Shown here one piece after another: positions 1 through 9,020 of a stretch of DNA of 64,000 bases. Positions within the stretch are counted from its first letter, which is position 1. Every line of letters starts with the position of its first letter. The stretch spans positions 1 to 64,000 of the forward strand of contig JAENZP010000017.1 of the NCBI GenBank assembly GCA_016841205.1, read 5' to 3'. The notes under the pieces are model-generated. The model ran no database searches. It saw only the letters and a program-made list of their open reading frames with translations, and was not told where the DNA came from. The position numbers and the translations under genes were made by a program. The stretch comes from Desulfoscipio geothermicus. Lineage in GTDB: Bacteria > Bacillota > Desulfotomaculia > Desulfotomaculales > Desulfallaceae.

Positions 1-1285
1 AACGACTGTCCGGATAATTCCGGTTTAGGTGTCCGGATGTGGCCGAAATATACACTTGTTCAGCCCTAGCACGTGGATCATCCTTGCACCCATGTTGTTC
101 ATAATATGGGCTTCGGTAGCCAGTATGGCTATCGTGAAAATAATATTCATTTTTTGGGCAATCAGTGATTCGAATACGCACCGGAGAGATTTGGTCGATC
201 CAATTATTTAAATAATTGTCAGACTCTACCTTCAACTCATTTATTACCATCAATACATGTTCGGAGTCTTCGGCTGCGTCATGGCGAATAGATGTTGCTT
301 TTGATGAATCGTTTGGGTTTGTGATATCTGGATCCTGCACTGCCATTTCCTGATATAGCAGATACTTAAGAATAACTGCACTAATGAATGTAGAAATGCC
401 ACCTTTTTTGAACTCATCTTGCTTGAGTACACCGATTACTTTATAAATCTCAGCCAATTGCGGGTTGATCAGGCTGAATAATTCAGCTTTTGAGGAACGT
501 TTTGCATCTCGTTGTGGAATATAATTGCCATTTATATAGTCTGTGACTCCTTTAAGGATGCCGCCCTGTGTGGAAATAGTCTGGCGACGATTTGCGTCGG
601 CAATGATAGTGCTGATGTCATTGAGTAACTGATTGTAATCGATTCCTTCACCCGACGGGATAATAATATTTAGTAAAGTCGCACCTATTACATTATACGG
701 GGCGGGCAGTAAGCCAACCAAACCCTTAGTCAGCTTCGTTAGAGTTTCTTCTGCTGTCGGCGTAGCGGCACGGGGAATGTTGGTGTTCATCCAGGCGTTA
801 ATCTGTTGGTCCATCTCGAGTTCGCCCGCTGTACCGAAAACCTTGGACACCTGATAAGATACATCTGCTGTCACAGCATCAACCAAGACGTTCTCGAAGA
901 CGTAACATATGGTGGAATAATTTGTTACTCTCACTAAAACCGGCGTACCTATTGCGTAGCCGCGGAACTCCTCGCATAAATAGGTAACGGAATCGTCCTC
1001 CTGCTTTGTTTCATCATCTAATAAGGGACTTAACTTATCGACAGCAGCAACGAACAATTTGGTTTTCCTATCTACGGAACGTTGTTGCTGTTCAGTCAGG
1101 GAGGGAAAGTCCTCTTTTTTTGCTAGTGGTATAGAAACTGGTTTACCTTCCCCGTATGCAAGGTTAGCAAGTTGATCAAGATCGGACTTAGGCAGATCCT
1201 CCCAGGCAGAGTACAACTTCTCCCTAATGTAAAACTTTGGATCATTAAAACGGCTAACATCGGTAAAGAAAATATTAATTGACAT
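1..1285 (-). CDS. Cry/delta-endotoxin-like protein, N-terminal 428 codons (3' end outside window)
   Basis: An uninterrupted reading frame runs from an ATG at 1285 to the left edge without a stop; I translated it in full. The start follows an AAAGGAGGA site at normal spacing. There is no signal peptide. Residues about 1-185 are a mixed region I do not recognise. Residues about 190-340 look like a Cry domain I helical bundle: a Leu-Leu-Pro-Ala-Pro hydrophobic start, a long amphipathic stretch with N-R-R-Q, then a hydrophobic helix ending Y-L-L-Y-Q-E-M-A, where Cry toxins have a central helix of the ANLHLxLLxD type. An I-D-Q-I-S segment follows. The remaining part, with several Cys and aromatic residues, is cut off. 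Family assignment is by pattern memory only. If right, it is a pore-forming crystal-type toxin with an unusual N-terminal extension. It could instead be an unrelated helical secreted or spore-associated protein. Confidence 0.45.
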   Translation of the reverse strand, partial: MSINIFFTDVSRFNDPKFYIREKLYSAWEDLPKSDLDQLANLAYGEGKPVSIPLAKKEDFPSLTEQQQRSVDRKTKLFVAAVDKLSPLLDDETKQEDDSVTYLCEEFRGYAIGTPVLVRVTNYSTICYVFENVLVDAVTADVSYQVSKVFGTAGELEMDQQINAWMNTNIPRAATPTAEETLTKLTKGLVGLLPAPYNVIGATLLNIIIPSGEGIDYNQLLNDISTIIADANRRQTISTQGGILKGVTDYINGNYIPQRDAKRSSKAELFSLINPQLAEIYKVIGVLKQDEFKKGGISTFISAVILKYLLYQEMAVQDPDITNPNDSSKATSIRHDAAEDSEHVLMVINELKVESDNYLNNWIDQISPVRIRITDCPKNEYYFHDSHTGYRSPYYEQHGCKDDPRARAEQVYISATSGHLNRNYPDSR

Positions 1286-1336
1286 ATGTTCCTCCTTTTA
1301 GGACTTTCACTCAGTGTGTCTAGTGTGTGTTTTTTT

Positions 1337-1343
1337 ACCCTCC
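1337..1343 (-). promoter_or_regulatory. Distal Shine-Dalgarno-like site (GGAGGGT) upstream of the Cry-like gene
   Basis: On the minus strand GGAGGGT lies about 51 nt upstream of the Cry-like start codon, which has its own proximal AAAGGAGGA. No start codon sits at a usable distance after the distal site. It may act as a 30S-binding mRNA stabiliser like STAB-SD of cry3A; this is inference from position and sequence. Confidence 0.3.
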
Positions 1344-1585
1344 GAAAATATTTTTTGATCTAAGGGATAAGATAATCAGCTAATTGTTATAAAAGCATCA
1401 ACTCCCGTTGATATATTTCAACAAACCTGGTTCTGTAGGTGTTGTCTTGATATTGAAGTATTGTAGTAACAATTCTACAATTATAATGGTAGCAACTACA
1501 CCCATACTATGCCCTATCGTTTTTCTTCCAGATTCTCCGTACCAATCCTCTTCTATCCGCTCACCCTGTGGATAGCTTCTTTCGC

Positions 1586-1618
1586 AAAAAATAGCCAGCA
1601 TCACCAAGGATGCTGGCA
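1586..1618 (-). terminator. Rho-independent terminator of the padR-SEDS unit
   Basis: A perfect 9-bp stem, GCCAGCATC pairing with GATGCTGGC, has a 6-nt loop and on the minus strand is followed by ATTTTTT. It lies about 140 bp downstream of the SEDS gene stop. Confidence 0.75.
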
Positions 1619-1754
1619 CAAGTTGACAATATGGATATTTGCTAAAATGTTGTATTATCCTGTATATGTTTATAAAAAATTAGCTAAACAGTTAAAATAT
1701 ATGATGCACTTGTAAGTACTGATAAAATGTCTGCTACTGCCATATTTTGTTTTT

Positions 1755-3062
1755 TCAGCTACCAATTAAAGTTTGTGAGATGTTCCTTCGCCTGTAGATA
1801 CTTGAAATTACTCCTAACATCGCAGCATTAAAAATTAACTGTGAGCCACCAAAACTAATAAAAGGTAGATCAACTTCACTTATTGGTGCAAATCCTAAAT
1901 TCATCAATATGTTCCACAGGAATTGGATAACAAAGATGGTGATAAATCCACTGATAAGCATCTTGGCATAATTATTTTTTGCTATTCTGGCTACATGACT
2001 CATGCGGATTATAAATATTACAGCCAAAGCAGCTAATATACCGATTGCAATCCAACCGAAAGTAAAAACCATGTAGGAAAAAATGAATTCGGTATGCAGG
2101 CCAGGAGGCATAATATTCGATTTTAAAGTAAATCCTTGCCCGAAAGGCCCGGAACTATTAATTAATAGGCTCAATTGATTATTTATATAGCCATTACTAA
2201 AAGTCTGACTTCCGGGATTGATAAATTCAATTAATCCAGCCAGTTTGAATGGGTAAATTGTCACGGCTGGTATAATCATACCTGACAACAAGCCTAGCAT
2301 TAATAAAAAAGTTCTCTTTCCCGCCCCTGAAACTATCATGAGTGTAATGCAAGTCATCGTGTAAATAATACTGGCAGTTATTGAGCCACCCGACAAAATT
2401 AAAATTAGTGGTATCACGCATAATAACAAACCCTGAAAAAATTTCTTTGGTTTATTCCAAATCCATTTTTTCAAAATGCCGGCTAATGATATGCTGAATA
2501 GTATAGGGCTAATTTTAACAATATCAATGGAAATTAGGCCTAGATCTAAATATGGTTTACCATTAACACGTTGGCCAAATATGATTACGAATACTAAAAT
2601 TAATATGGTACTGAGATAAATCTGCTTGGAATAGAGTTCCAACTTCCTGTAATCAAATAGATACAATACGGTTGTGATAACTACCCCAATAATTGTGTAA
2701 ACCAAACTGCAAATAAATATATGAATAGGGGTTGTTGTGAATAAGCCTTGCTTTTCGATAAAAAACATTGATAATAAACCGGTAATCACGAAAAATAGAC
2801 TTATGCTTAAGATGCTCCATTCGGGTTTTGCTTTGTGAATTTTATTAAGTTGCTTCCCAACAATAGCTGCTTGGCCCATTTGGGCAATTGCTTTGTCAAC
2901 AGCTTCATCTTCAGAAAAATCTTTTGATAAATAATCATTAACAATATCATGAATATGAGCTTCAAGTTCAAGTTTAATTTCAGGATGAACTTCACGGAAT
3001 TTGATTTGCGAACATACGTCATTTATATATGCTTCTATTCGCGCATTCTTAGTTAAAGCCAT
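1755..3062 (-). CDS. HAAS-domain SEDS protein (FtsW/RodA/SpoVE-like, 435 aa)
   Basis: Residues 1-80 are a soluble HAAS-type domain (permease prefix), which usually accompanies PadR regulators; the adjoining upstream gene is a PadR protein. From about residue 85 on there are roughly ten membrane segments. The C-terminal half carries SEDS signatures: H-T-E-F-I-F, then N-I-L-M-N-L-G-F-A-P and L-P-F-I-S-F-G-G-S. SEDS proteins polymerise lipid II glycan strands for division, elongation or spore cortex. The usual H-T-D-F-I-F motif, whose Asp is the proposed catalytic residue, reads H-T-E here, so activity is uncertain. The ATG at 3060-3062 overlaps the end of padR by 10 bp, so the two are translated from one message. 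A regulated, stress-induced SEDS paralogue is the most likely role. Confidence 0.8.
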   Translation of the reverse strand: MALTKNARIEAYINDVCSQIKFREVHPEIKLELEAHIHDIVNDYLSKDFSEDEAVDKAIAQMGQAAIVGKQLNKIHKAKPEWSILSISLFFVITGLLSMFFIEKQGLFTTTPIHIFICSLVYTIIGVVITTVLYLFDYRKLELYSKQIYLSTILILVFVIIFGQRVNGKPYLDLGLISIDIVKISPILFSISLAGILKKWIWNKPKKFFQGLLLCVIPLILILSGGSITASIIYTMTCITLMIVSGAGKRTFLLMLGLLSGMIIPAVTIYPFKLAGLIEFINPGSQTFSNGYINNQLSLLINSSGPFGQGFTLKSNIMPPGLHTEFIFSYMVFTFGWIAIGILAALAVIFIIRMSHVARIAKNNYAKMLISGFITIFVIQFLWNILMNLGFAPISEVDLPFISFGGSQLIFNAAMLGVISSIYRRRNISQTLIGS

Positions 3063-3397
3063 GCATAAGCCTCCCCCGTTAGAATTTTATCGACTGCTGA
3101 ACGAAATGTTACCCATTCTAGTTCTCTTTCTTTAAGGCAATTGCTACCTTTATTTGTAATCCTATAATATTTTCTTTGGCGACTGCCTTCATTCCCTAAC
3201 CAATAAGACTCAATCATACCATCTGCCTCCAATGAGTGTAGAATAGGGTATAGTGTTCCTTCCTTGAACATAAAAACGCCATTCGATTTTTTTTCAATTT
3301 CTTTTATCATTTTATAGCCATACATGGGTTCACGGTTTAATAAACTTAAAACCAGAATTACTGTGCTTCCTTTTAACAATTCCTTGTTTACTTTCAA
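3053..3397 (-). CDS. PadR-family transcriptional regulator (114 aa)
   Basis: A winged-helix PadR protein: residues about 10-80 give helix-turn-helix and wing with the family pattern L-L-x-R-E-P-M-Y-G-Y, then E-G-T-L-Y-P-I-L-H-S-L-E-A-D-G and R-K-Y-Y-R-I-T. The frame is open to a TTG at 3415, but the TTG at 3397 follows AGGGGGAT at good spacing and gives the normal family start (KVNKELLKGS), so I use it. It overlaps the downstream HAAS-SEDS gene. PadR proteins typically repress their own operon and are released by a small ligand or stress, so it probably controls the SEDS gene. Its promoter is at 3452-3480. Confidence 0.88.
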   Translation of the reverse strand: MKVNKELLKGSTVILVLSLLNREPMYGYKMIKEIEKKSNGVFMFKEGTLYPILHSLEADGMIESYWLGNEGSRQRKYYRITNKGSNCLKERELEWVTFRSAVDKILTGEAYAWL

Positions 3398-3451
3398 GAC
3401 AATCCCCCTTAGCAATAAATTCTTTATCTATGCATCGTATACCTATGTATT

Positions 3452-3480
3452 ATTGTAGTGTATATTATTTCTAAAATCAA
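3452..3480 (-). promoter_or_regulatory. Sigma-A type promoter of padR
   Basis: Minus strand: -35 TTGATT at 3480-3475, a 17-bp spacer, -10 TACAAT at 3457-3452. Just downstream the pentamer CTATG occurs twice within ATGCAT/GTATAC-rich sequence (about 3428-3448), a plausible autoregulatory operator for PadR. Confidence 0.6.
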
Positions 3481-3794
3481 TAGGTAATCTCAAATTTTTT
3501 GATAATGAAATACAACCACATTATTCTTTACCGGTACCAAGATTCTCTTGTTTCTCAATATCAACTTACTTGTCTAGGGCGGCTTATCTGGTGTTTTTCT
3601 GCAGAGGATCAACAAGAGCGCGGAACAATCGAAAACTAGCTGGAATTCGCCCGAGAATACTTCGACCTGCACCAATACAAAAATACAATGTGGCATTTAT
3701 AAGCAAATAGCAACGTCGCCTAAATGGCGATGTTGCTATTCAATCTAAATATGGTACAATAGCTTAATTTATGCTATAATTAGCATAAATTATC
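3481..3794. other. Intergenic stretch between padR and recA remnant
   Basis: Contains the palindromic terminator at 3706-3740. A short translatable stretch at about 3605-3690 (E-F-A-R-E-Y-F-D-L-H-Q-Y) looks like a gene scrap but I cannot name it. Confidence 0.4.
3706..3740 (-). terminator. Long palindromic terminator downstream of recA remnant
   Basis: AATAGCAACGTCGCC pairs with GGCGATGTTGCTATT across a TAAAT loop: 15 pairs with one G-T. It lies 55 bp past the recA remnant stop and probably once ended recA. The stem is symmetrical, so it could work on both strands; the T-run is weak. Confidence 0.55.
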
Positions 3795-4366
3795 TTACTT
3801 AGCTGGCTTCAAGTCAACTACATTATCCTTTACCGGTGACAGACTTTCCTTTATCTTACCCTCAATTTCCGTATACATATCGGGATTCCCTCTTAAAAAC
3901 TGGCGCACATTATCCCGGCCCTGGCCCAGCCTTGTTTCGCCAAACGAATACCAAGCCCAGGATTTATTTAAAACTTTATACTCCTCGCCAAGGTCAATAA
4001 GGCAAGCATCCTTCGGAAATCCTCTCCGTAGTACAGGTCAATTTGAAACTGCTTAAACGGCGGAGCCACCTTATTTTTTGTAACCTTAATTTTTGTTTTG
4101 CTGCCTATCTTTTCAGAACCATCTTTAATATCCTCTATCTTTTTAACCTCTAGCCTGATGGAGCTGTAAAACTTTAACGCCCGGCCGCCGGTAGTAGTTT
4201 CAGGATGGCTGACGCCGTATGGCATTCCCTGAATTTTCTCTCTTGACTGGTTAATTAATATGACCAATGTTAAAATCTGAATTTCTACGTATTGACAAAG
4301 CCTCTCAATGCAACGGCAAACATATTGTTTTTGGTAACTCCAGCTTTCTTCAAAAGGACAGGGCAA
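3795..4366 (-). pseudogene. recA: recA remnant (C-terminal half, frameshifted)
   Basis: The 132-codon frame from 4366 has RecA core features: I-N-Q-(S)-R-E-K, then the highly conserved [20 protein letters not shown] and K-V-A-P-P-F-K-Q. Near 4020 the frame shifts. A different minus frame then continues the protein: W-A-W-Y-S-F-G-E-T-R-L-G-Q-G-R-D-N-V-R-Q-F-L, ending V-D-L-K-P-A-K and a stop at 3795-3797. Upstream of the P-E-T-T-T-G-G block the sequence is garbled and the Walker A half of RecA is missing. This is a decayed partial copy; recombination presumably depends on another recA outside the window. Confidence 0.88.
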
Positions 4367-4441
4367 TGTTATACAGTATCAATACCGCCTTTAGTTAAGT
4401 AATTCAACCTCGGGAGTGCATATTTCGGCTATTTAGCCAAC

Positions 4442-6781
4442 TTATAGGCTAATAAATTTAACATTATTATTAAACCTTACATAAAACGTTGTCCCAGTGG
4501 AACCAGTCTTAATATCTATCTTGGCATTATGTCTCTGAGCAATGCTATAGCATATAGCAAGCCCCAGTCCAGTACCATTATCTTTGGTTGTAAAGAAAGG
4601 TGTACCTATTTTCTCAAGAATTTCTGGTGCAATCCCTATACCCTGGTCTTGCACAGCCAGAACTACTTCATCATCATCCTTAAATGTATTAATGGACAGC
4701 AGTCCTCCTGGTGACATTGATTCAAAGCCATTATGTACAAGGTTAAGGATAAGCTGTTTAATCTCATTTTTATCAATAGCTATGTATGGTATATCACCAA
4801 GTTCCACTTCGATACTTTTATCTTGTCTCATGGCATCAGCTTGTAGTAAAGGTAAAATAGCCCGTATCTGTTTGTTTAAACTTTGACTTTTCTTTTCAAC
4901 AGCCTTATCTTTTGCCAACGAAAGAAACTCCGTGATAATTGAATTAGCCCTGTCCAGCTCTTCTATCATCAAATTCATATTTTCCTTGTCTTGGGCATAC
5001 CTATCCTTTTCTTTGAGTAATTGTAGGAAACCTCTAACTATCGTCATCGGATTCCTGATTTCATGCCCAATTCCAGCAGACATTTCTCCTACAAGATGCA
5101 AACGATCTAAACGTGCAATTTCATTATGGTATTGTCTTAATTCTGTAATATCATTAAAAATTGTAAGAACACATCTCTCATTATACCACATTATGGAAAC
5201 CCCTGACATTAAAGCTGTCACTACTTTACCTGATTTTGTAAGCAAACTTGTTTCGTAATTTGTAACAAAACCTTCTTTATCAATTACTTCTCTAAATTTT
5301 TCACGTTCACTTAAATTTAACCAACCATTTATATCAGTTATACTACAACCTATTATCTCTTCTCTGAGATAGCCACTACTCTTGGATAAAGCTTCGTTAA
5401 TTTCCATAAATGTTTCATTTTCTGTTGATATAATACACATTGGAAGTGGATTAGCATTAAAAGTTAAATAGAATAGTTCTTCTGATTTACGTAAAGCCTC
5501 TTCTGTTTTTTTTAGTTCAGTTATGTCTATTGAAGAAAATAGTATACACTTTTCTCTATCTATATCTATTAAATTAACAGTTGAAATTATATAACCAGTC
5601 TCACCTGATTTAGTTTTAAATTCATATTCCTTATTCCATATATAACCATTTTCAGCAAGTTGTTCCTCCATTTTTTGCTTACCTTCCTGATCTGCCCAGA
5701 CACCTAGCTCTAAAACACTTTTGCCTATCATTTCTTCCCGATTATAACCGAATAATTTTGCATAGCTGTTGTTCACATCTATATATATACCGTCTTTGAG
5801 CCTTCTAATGCCCATCGCCGTTTGATTATGATAAAAGGCTTTATAGAATTTATCCTCAGACAAACGAAGAGCTTCTTCTACCTTTTTACGTTCAGTAATA
5901 TCTCGAACAAATACACTATATAAAATGTTACCTTTATAACCTTTATATGGATTTGATGTAACTTCAGCAGGAAATTTCGTTCCATCTTTACGTATAAATA
6001 TAACCTCACCTTTATAGCTTCCTGTCTTTTCTATTGCGTCAATAGCACTCATGATACTTGAATCTAAATCAACAACTCCATTCATCCCAGCACCACACAA
6101 TTCCTCTTCGGTCCTACCAAGCATATTACAAGCTGAAGGATTGGCGGATAGTATTGTGTTTTCTTGATTAGTTAATAAAATACCATCAAGGCACGTATCA
6201 AATATGGTACGGTAACGTTCTTTACTTTCAACTAGTTTTTCTTTAGTACCAACATTTTTAGTAACATCATTTAGTGTATAAATCAGTAAATCAACCTCTC
6301 CGAACGAATCAAGAACAGGTGTAAGTGTCCAGTCCCAATAAGTGAGTCCCCATTCAGGATGGTCAAAGAATGTGAAGGGGCTGGCTGATGCCTTATAGGT
6401 TTCTTTTGTCTTGACAACATTATCAAATATTTCTTTATAATCAGAAGGGTAAAATTCAAAGTGATTGTGGCCTGGATAATCAGAAACATCGCGAGAACAT
6501 GCTTTAGCAAATGCCTTATTTACACGGATATAATTATAATTTCTATCAAGAATAACCACTGATGAAAATGTATAATTGAAGAAGGCTTCTAAAACCGCCT
6601 CTGATTTTTTTCTTTTTTCAATTTCCTCTCTTAGTCTTATATTTTCTGCTTCAAGCTCTCGGATAGGTGATGTTTTGTATTCGATTAACTGGGAACTTTT
6701 TTGGTTTATTGTGCTAGCAGTGTGATCGGATTTTACATATTGCTCAGATATTTCATCTTTAGTTATAGCCAAAGTGTTCAT
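4442..6781 (-). CDS. Soluble multi-PAS sensor histidine kinase (779 aa)
   Basis: No membrane segments. After an N-terminal coiled coil (about residues 40-62) come four PAS/PAC units (about 63-175, 185-300, 310-425, 435-550), each ending with a D-I-T-E/L-x-K type linker. The kinase core follows: H-box G-H-E-I-R-N-P-M-T at about 567, N-box N-L-V-H-N-G-F-E-S-M, G1 D-Q-G-I-G-I and G2 G-T-G-L-G-L-A-I near the C-terminus. This architecture resembles orphan kinases feeding sporulation phosphorelays or redox/energy sensing, and no response regulator adjoins it. The ATG at 6781 has AAAGG directly abutting it, closer than usual, so the true start may be slightly downstream; no better start was seen. 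Confidence 0.9.
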   Translation of the reverse strand: MNTLAITKDEISEQYVKSDHTASTINQKSSQLIEYKTSPIRELEAENIRLREEIEKRKKSEAVLEAFFNYTFSSVVILDRNYNYIRVNKAFAKACSRDVSDYPGHNHFEFYPSDYKEIFDNVVKTKETYKASASPFTFFDHPEWGLTYWDWTLTPVLDSFGEVDLLIYTLNDVTKNVGTKEKLVESKERYRTIFDTCLDGILLTNQENTILSANPSACNMLGRTEEELCGAGMNGVVDLDSSIMSAIDAIEKTGSYKGEVIFIRKDGTKFPAEVTSNPYKGYKGNILYSVFVRDITERKKVEEALRLSEDKFYKAFYHNQTAMGIRRLKDGIYIDVNNSYAKLFGYNREEMIGKSVLELGVWADQEGKQKMEEQLAENGYIWNKEYEFKTKSGETGYIISTVNLIDIDREKCILFSSIDITELKKTEEALRKSEELFYLTFNANPLPMCIISTENETFMEINEALSKSSGYLREEIIGCSITDINGWLNLSEREKFREVIDKEGFVTNYETSLLTKSGKVVTALMSGVSIMWYNERCVLTIFNDITELRQYHNEIARLDRLHLVGEMSAGIGHEIRNPMTIVRGFLQLLKEKDRYAQDKENMNLMIEELDRANSIITEFLSLAKDKAVEKKSQSLNKQIRAILPLLQADAMRQDKSIEVELGDIPYIAIDKNEIKQLILNLVHNGFESMSPGGLLSINTFKDDDEVVLAVQDQGIGIAPEILEKIGTPFFTTKDNGTGLGLAICYSIAQRHNAKIDIKTGSTGTTFYVRFNNNVKFISL

Positions 6782-6912
6782 CCTTTCGTTTACTATATAA
6801 GACCCTTTGTTATTTAAACAGCAAATTCGTTTTTACCTTCGGGAATAATGTAATATATTGTCGAACCATGAAATATTTCCATGAGAAACATGTTAACTTA
6901 GACGTGCAAGTC

Positions 6913-6943
6913 AAAAAAATAACCCCACATGTTAGCGGGGTTT
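6913..6943 (-). terminator. Terminator of the SGNH hydrolase gene
   Basis: AACCCC and GGGGTT form a stem around a 10-nt loop, followed on the minus strand by ATTTTTTT. It lies 20 bp beyond the stop of the 6963-7709 gene. Confidence 0.75.
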
Positions 6944-6962
6944 AATTTAGTATTTATTGATT

Positions 6963-7709
6963 CTAAACAGCTGGAAACTCCAACCTCATGACCTTCCAAA
7001 ATTCTTTGGCGACAGCCTTATACCCATCTAAGCTTAAATGTATGTTATATGGGTTAGGAAGAAACTTAGTATAATTTATTTCAATCGCGTCAGCCGTTGG
7101 GACAAATATTGCCCCCGTTTGTTCTGCAGCCATTTGCATACCATTGTTAAAACCAGCCATTAAATCTTCAATGCCATCCTGCATTTCTTCGGGAAGGTAT
7201 GGGAATGGATTATAGTAACCCATTAAATATACATTAACATCTGAGTTTAAATATTTGATGGCCCTTATAATTAAACCAACATTATAACAAGCTAATTCTG
7301 CGGCCTCTTGTACTTCACTTGGGTTGAATACAACTGTCCCATTTTCGTTAAATGTCATAGTTTGAATAATATCATTTGCCCCTATGTCTATTGTTATCAC
7401 ATCGGCCGATGCAACCCCTGCTTTCACTGAGTCCAAATTAAGTTGTTCTAAGATACTGAATGTTGTATAACCGGATACTCCATAGTTATTAAGATTTACT
7501 TGGTAGCCCTCTTCCTCAATTCTATCCGCAATAAAATCTACGTAGCTTTCATCAAAACCTCTTTCAGGTGTCATTCCTTCTGCCAAAGAATCTCCCAGCG
7601 CCGTATAATTTACAACCGGGGCATCTGCAAAAACGGCAGATGGTAACACAAAAATAGTCAAAATAAAAATAACAGACCACATTAATTGATTAGTTTTAAA
7701 AAATTTCAT
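6963..7709 (-). CDS. Secreted SGNH/GDSL-family hydrolase (248 aa)
   Basis: Residues 1-28 are a signal peptide with cleavage after V-F-A. The mature protein begins with the SGNH block I motif A-L-G-D-S-L-A-E-G (catalytic Ser). Block II Gly is in Y-G-V-S-G-Y, block III is I-D-I-G-A-N-D (Gly and Asn), and the C-terminal catalytic pair is N-I-H-L-S-L-D-G-Y. Length and layout match single-domain secreted lipases/esterases that remove acyl groups from lipids, polysaccharide or peptidoglycan; the substrate cannot be read from sequence. GAAAGGTGGG precedes the ATG. It stands alone, with its own terminator. Confidence 0.85.
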   Translation of the reverse strand: MKFFKTNQLMWSVIFILTIFVLPSAVFADAPVVNYTALGDSLAEGMTPERGFDESYVDFIADRIEEEGYQVNLNNYGVSGYTTFSILEQLNLDSVKAGVASADVITIDIGANDIIQTMTFNENGTVVFNPSEVQEAAELACYNVGLIIRAIKYLNSDVNVYLMGYYNPFPYLPEEMQDGIEDLMAGFNNGMQMAAEQTGAIFVPTADAIEINYTKFLPNPYNIHLSLDGYKAVAKEFWKVMRLEFPAV

Positions 7710-7972
7710 AAAAGCCCACCTTTCATCTTTTTCTCAAAGCATTCTCTAAAACAAAAGGAATATCCTTCATCAATTTATAAAACCTTCTTACCTATTCTCC
7801 ATATTGAACAAACACATATTGGCATATATCATTACCATTAGAGATAATATTTGTACAAGTTACCATATACGCCCGCGTTTCCTCCGAAGACCAGCAAAAG
7901 CCTGTTTTCTTCTGACTGGGAACTAAATTTCTGCCTTGAGAAAAACCCCGGGCTTATCTTAAATGAATTAGG

Positions 7973-9019
7973 TTAATTACCCCAATATTTCCGCTCCATA
8001 CCGCGGTACTGAACTGCTTCAGCCACATGCTCCACCTGTATGTCCGAGCACCCGGCAAGATCCGCCAGGGTACGAGCCACCTTTATAATTTTATTGTGGG
8101 CGCGAGCACTCAGTTTAAGTCTAGTAAAGGCCGCGCGTAATAAATCCATGGCTTCCCTGTTCAACCGGCAGTACTTCTTCAATTGCGACGGCGACATATC
8201 GGCATTGCACATATCTTTGCTAAAACGGGCTGACTGCGTTTCCCTGGCCATCTGCACCCTTTGGCGAATGGTTTCTGATGTTTCACCCGGCGGGCTGTTT
8301 TCCAAATCATTAAAAGTTATGCGAAGCACATCTAGCGGCCCGGAGAGACGATTTAAATAGCGCTGCACTTGCAGGGGGGTGCATGTGCACTCCCTCTCCG
8401 CATCGCCCAAAAAACCGCACGGGCAGGGGTTCATAGAAGCTATCAGCATGATCCTTGCGGGATAAGTTATCGAGGCATGGACCCTGGATATAGATACCAC
8501 ACCGTCCTCCAGGGGCTGGCGCAGTGCTTCCAGGGCATCTCTTCTAAATTCGGCAACCTCGTCGAGGAAAAGCACACCCAGATGAGCCAGGCTAATTTCA
8601 CCCGGCTTCGGATATTTACCGCCCCCGACTATGGCTGATGTTGATGTATTGTGATGCGGGGATCGAAACGGACGCTCCGTAACCAGCGGCTGACCGGACT
8701 GCAGCAGCCCTGCCAGGCTGTATAAATTAGTTACTTCCAGTGCTTCAGCCAGTGACAGCCCAGGCAATATGCCAGGCAGCCGGCGGGCCAGCATCGTTTT
8801 CCCAGATCCGGGAGAACCAAGCATTAAGACATTATGCCCACCAGCGGCCGCCACCTCCAGACCGCGTTTGACAGCCAGCTGGCCACGCACCTCGGACATA
8901 TCCCCTGTAATATAACGGCCGGTCCAGAATTTATTGACATCCACCGTATGGGAGCTGATTGGCTCTTCACCTTGTAAGTGGCGTATTAATTGGCTCAGGT
9001 TGGCCGCGGGGTATACTTT
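7973..9019 (-). pseudogene. comM: comM (YifB, Mg-chelatase-like ATPase) lacking its N-terminal domain
   Basis: The frame carries the AAA+ half of ComM: Walker A G-S-P-G-S-G-K-T, Walker B L-G-V-L-F-L-D-E-V-A-E-F, the P-C-P-C-G Zn-like motif and the C-terminal lid with S-A-R-A-H-N-K-I-I-K-V-A-R-T-L-A-D-L. ComM homology continues upstream of the first possible start (GTG at 8944) through K-V-Y-P-A-A-N-L-S-Q-L-I-R-H-L-Q-G-E to about 9019, where a stop and unrelated DNA begin. About 190 N-terminal residues (the Lon/S5-like fold) are therefore gone. The 323-residue remainder could still be expressed as an ATPase fragment, but ComM branch-migration function in natural transformation is probably lost. 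The break coincides with the start of a foreign pseudogene on the opposite strand. Confidence 0.85.
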
Positions 9020-9020
9020 T

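Larger units (their letters stand above)
1286..1754. other. Intergenic stretch between Cry-like gene and SEDS gene
   Basis: Holds the 5' leader of the Cry-like gene (right next to it) and the terminator at 1586-1618. A 73-codon minus-strand frame at 1398-1619 overlaps that terminator stem and I do not accept it as a gene. Otherwise AT-rich with nothing recognised. Confidence 0.5.

Noticed and set aside
1398-1619. 73-codon minus-strand frame with a hydrophobic segment
   Set aside because: It overlaps the terminator stem at 1586-1618 and has no ribosome site or family resemblance.
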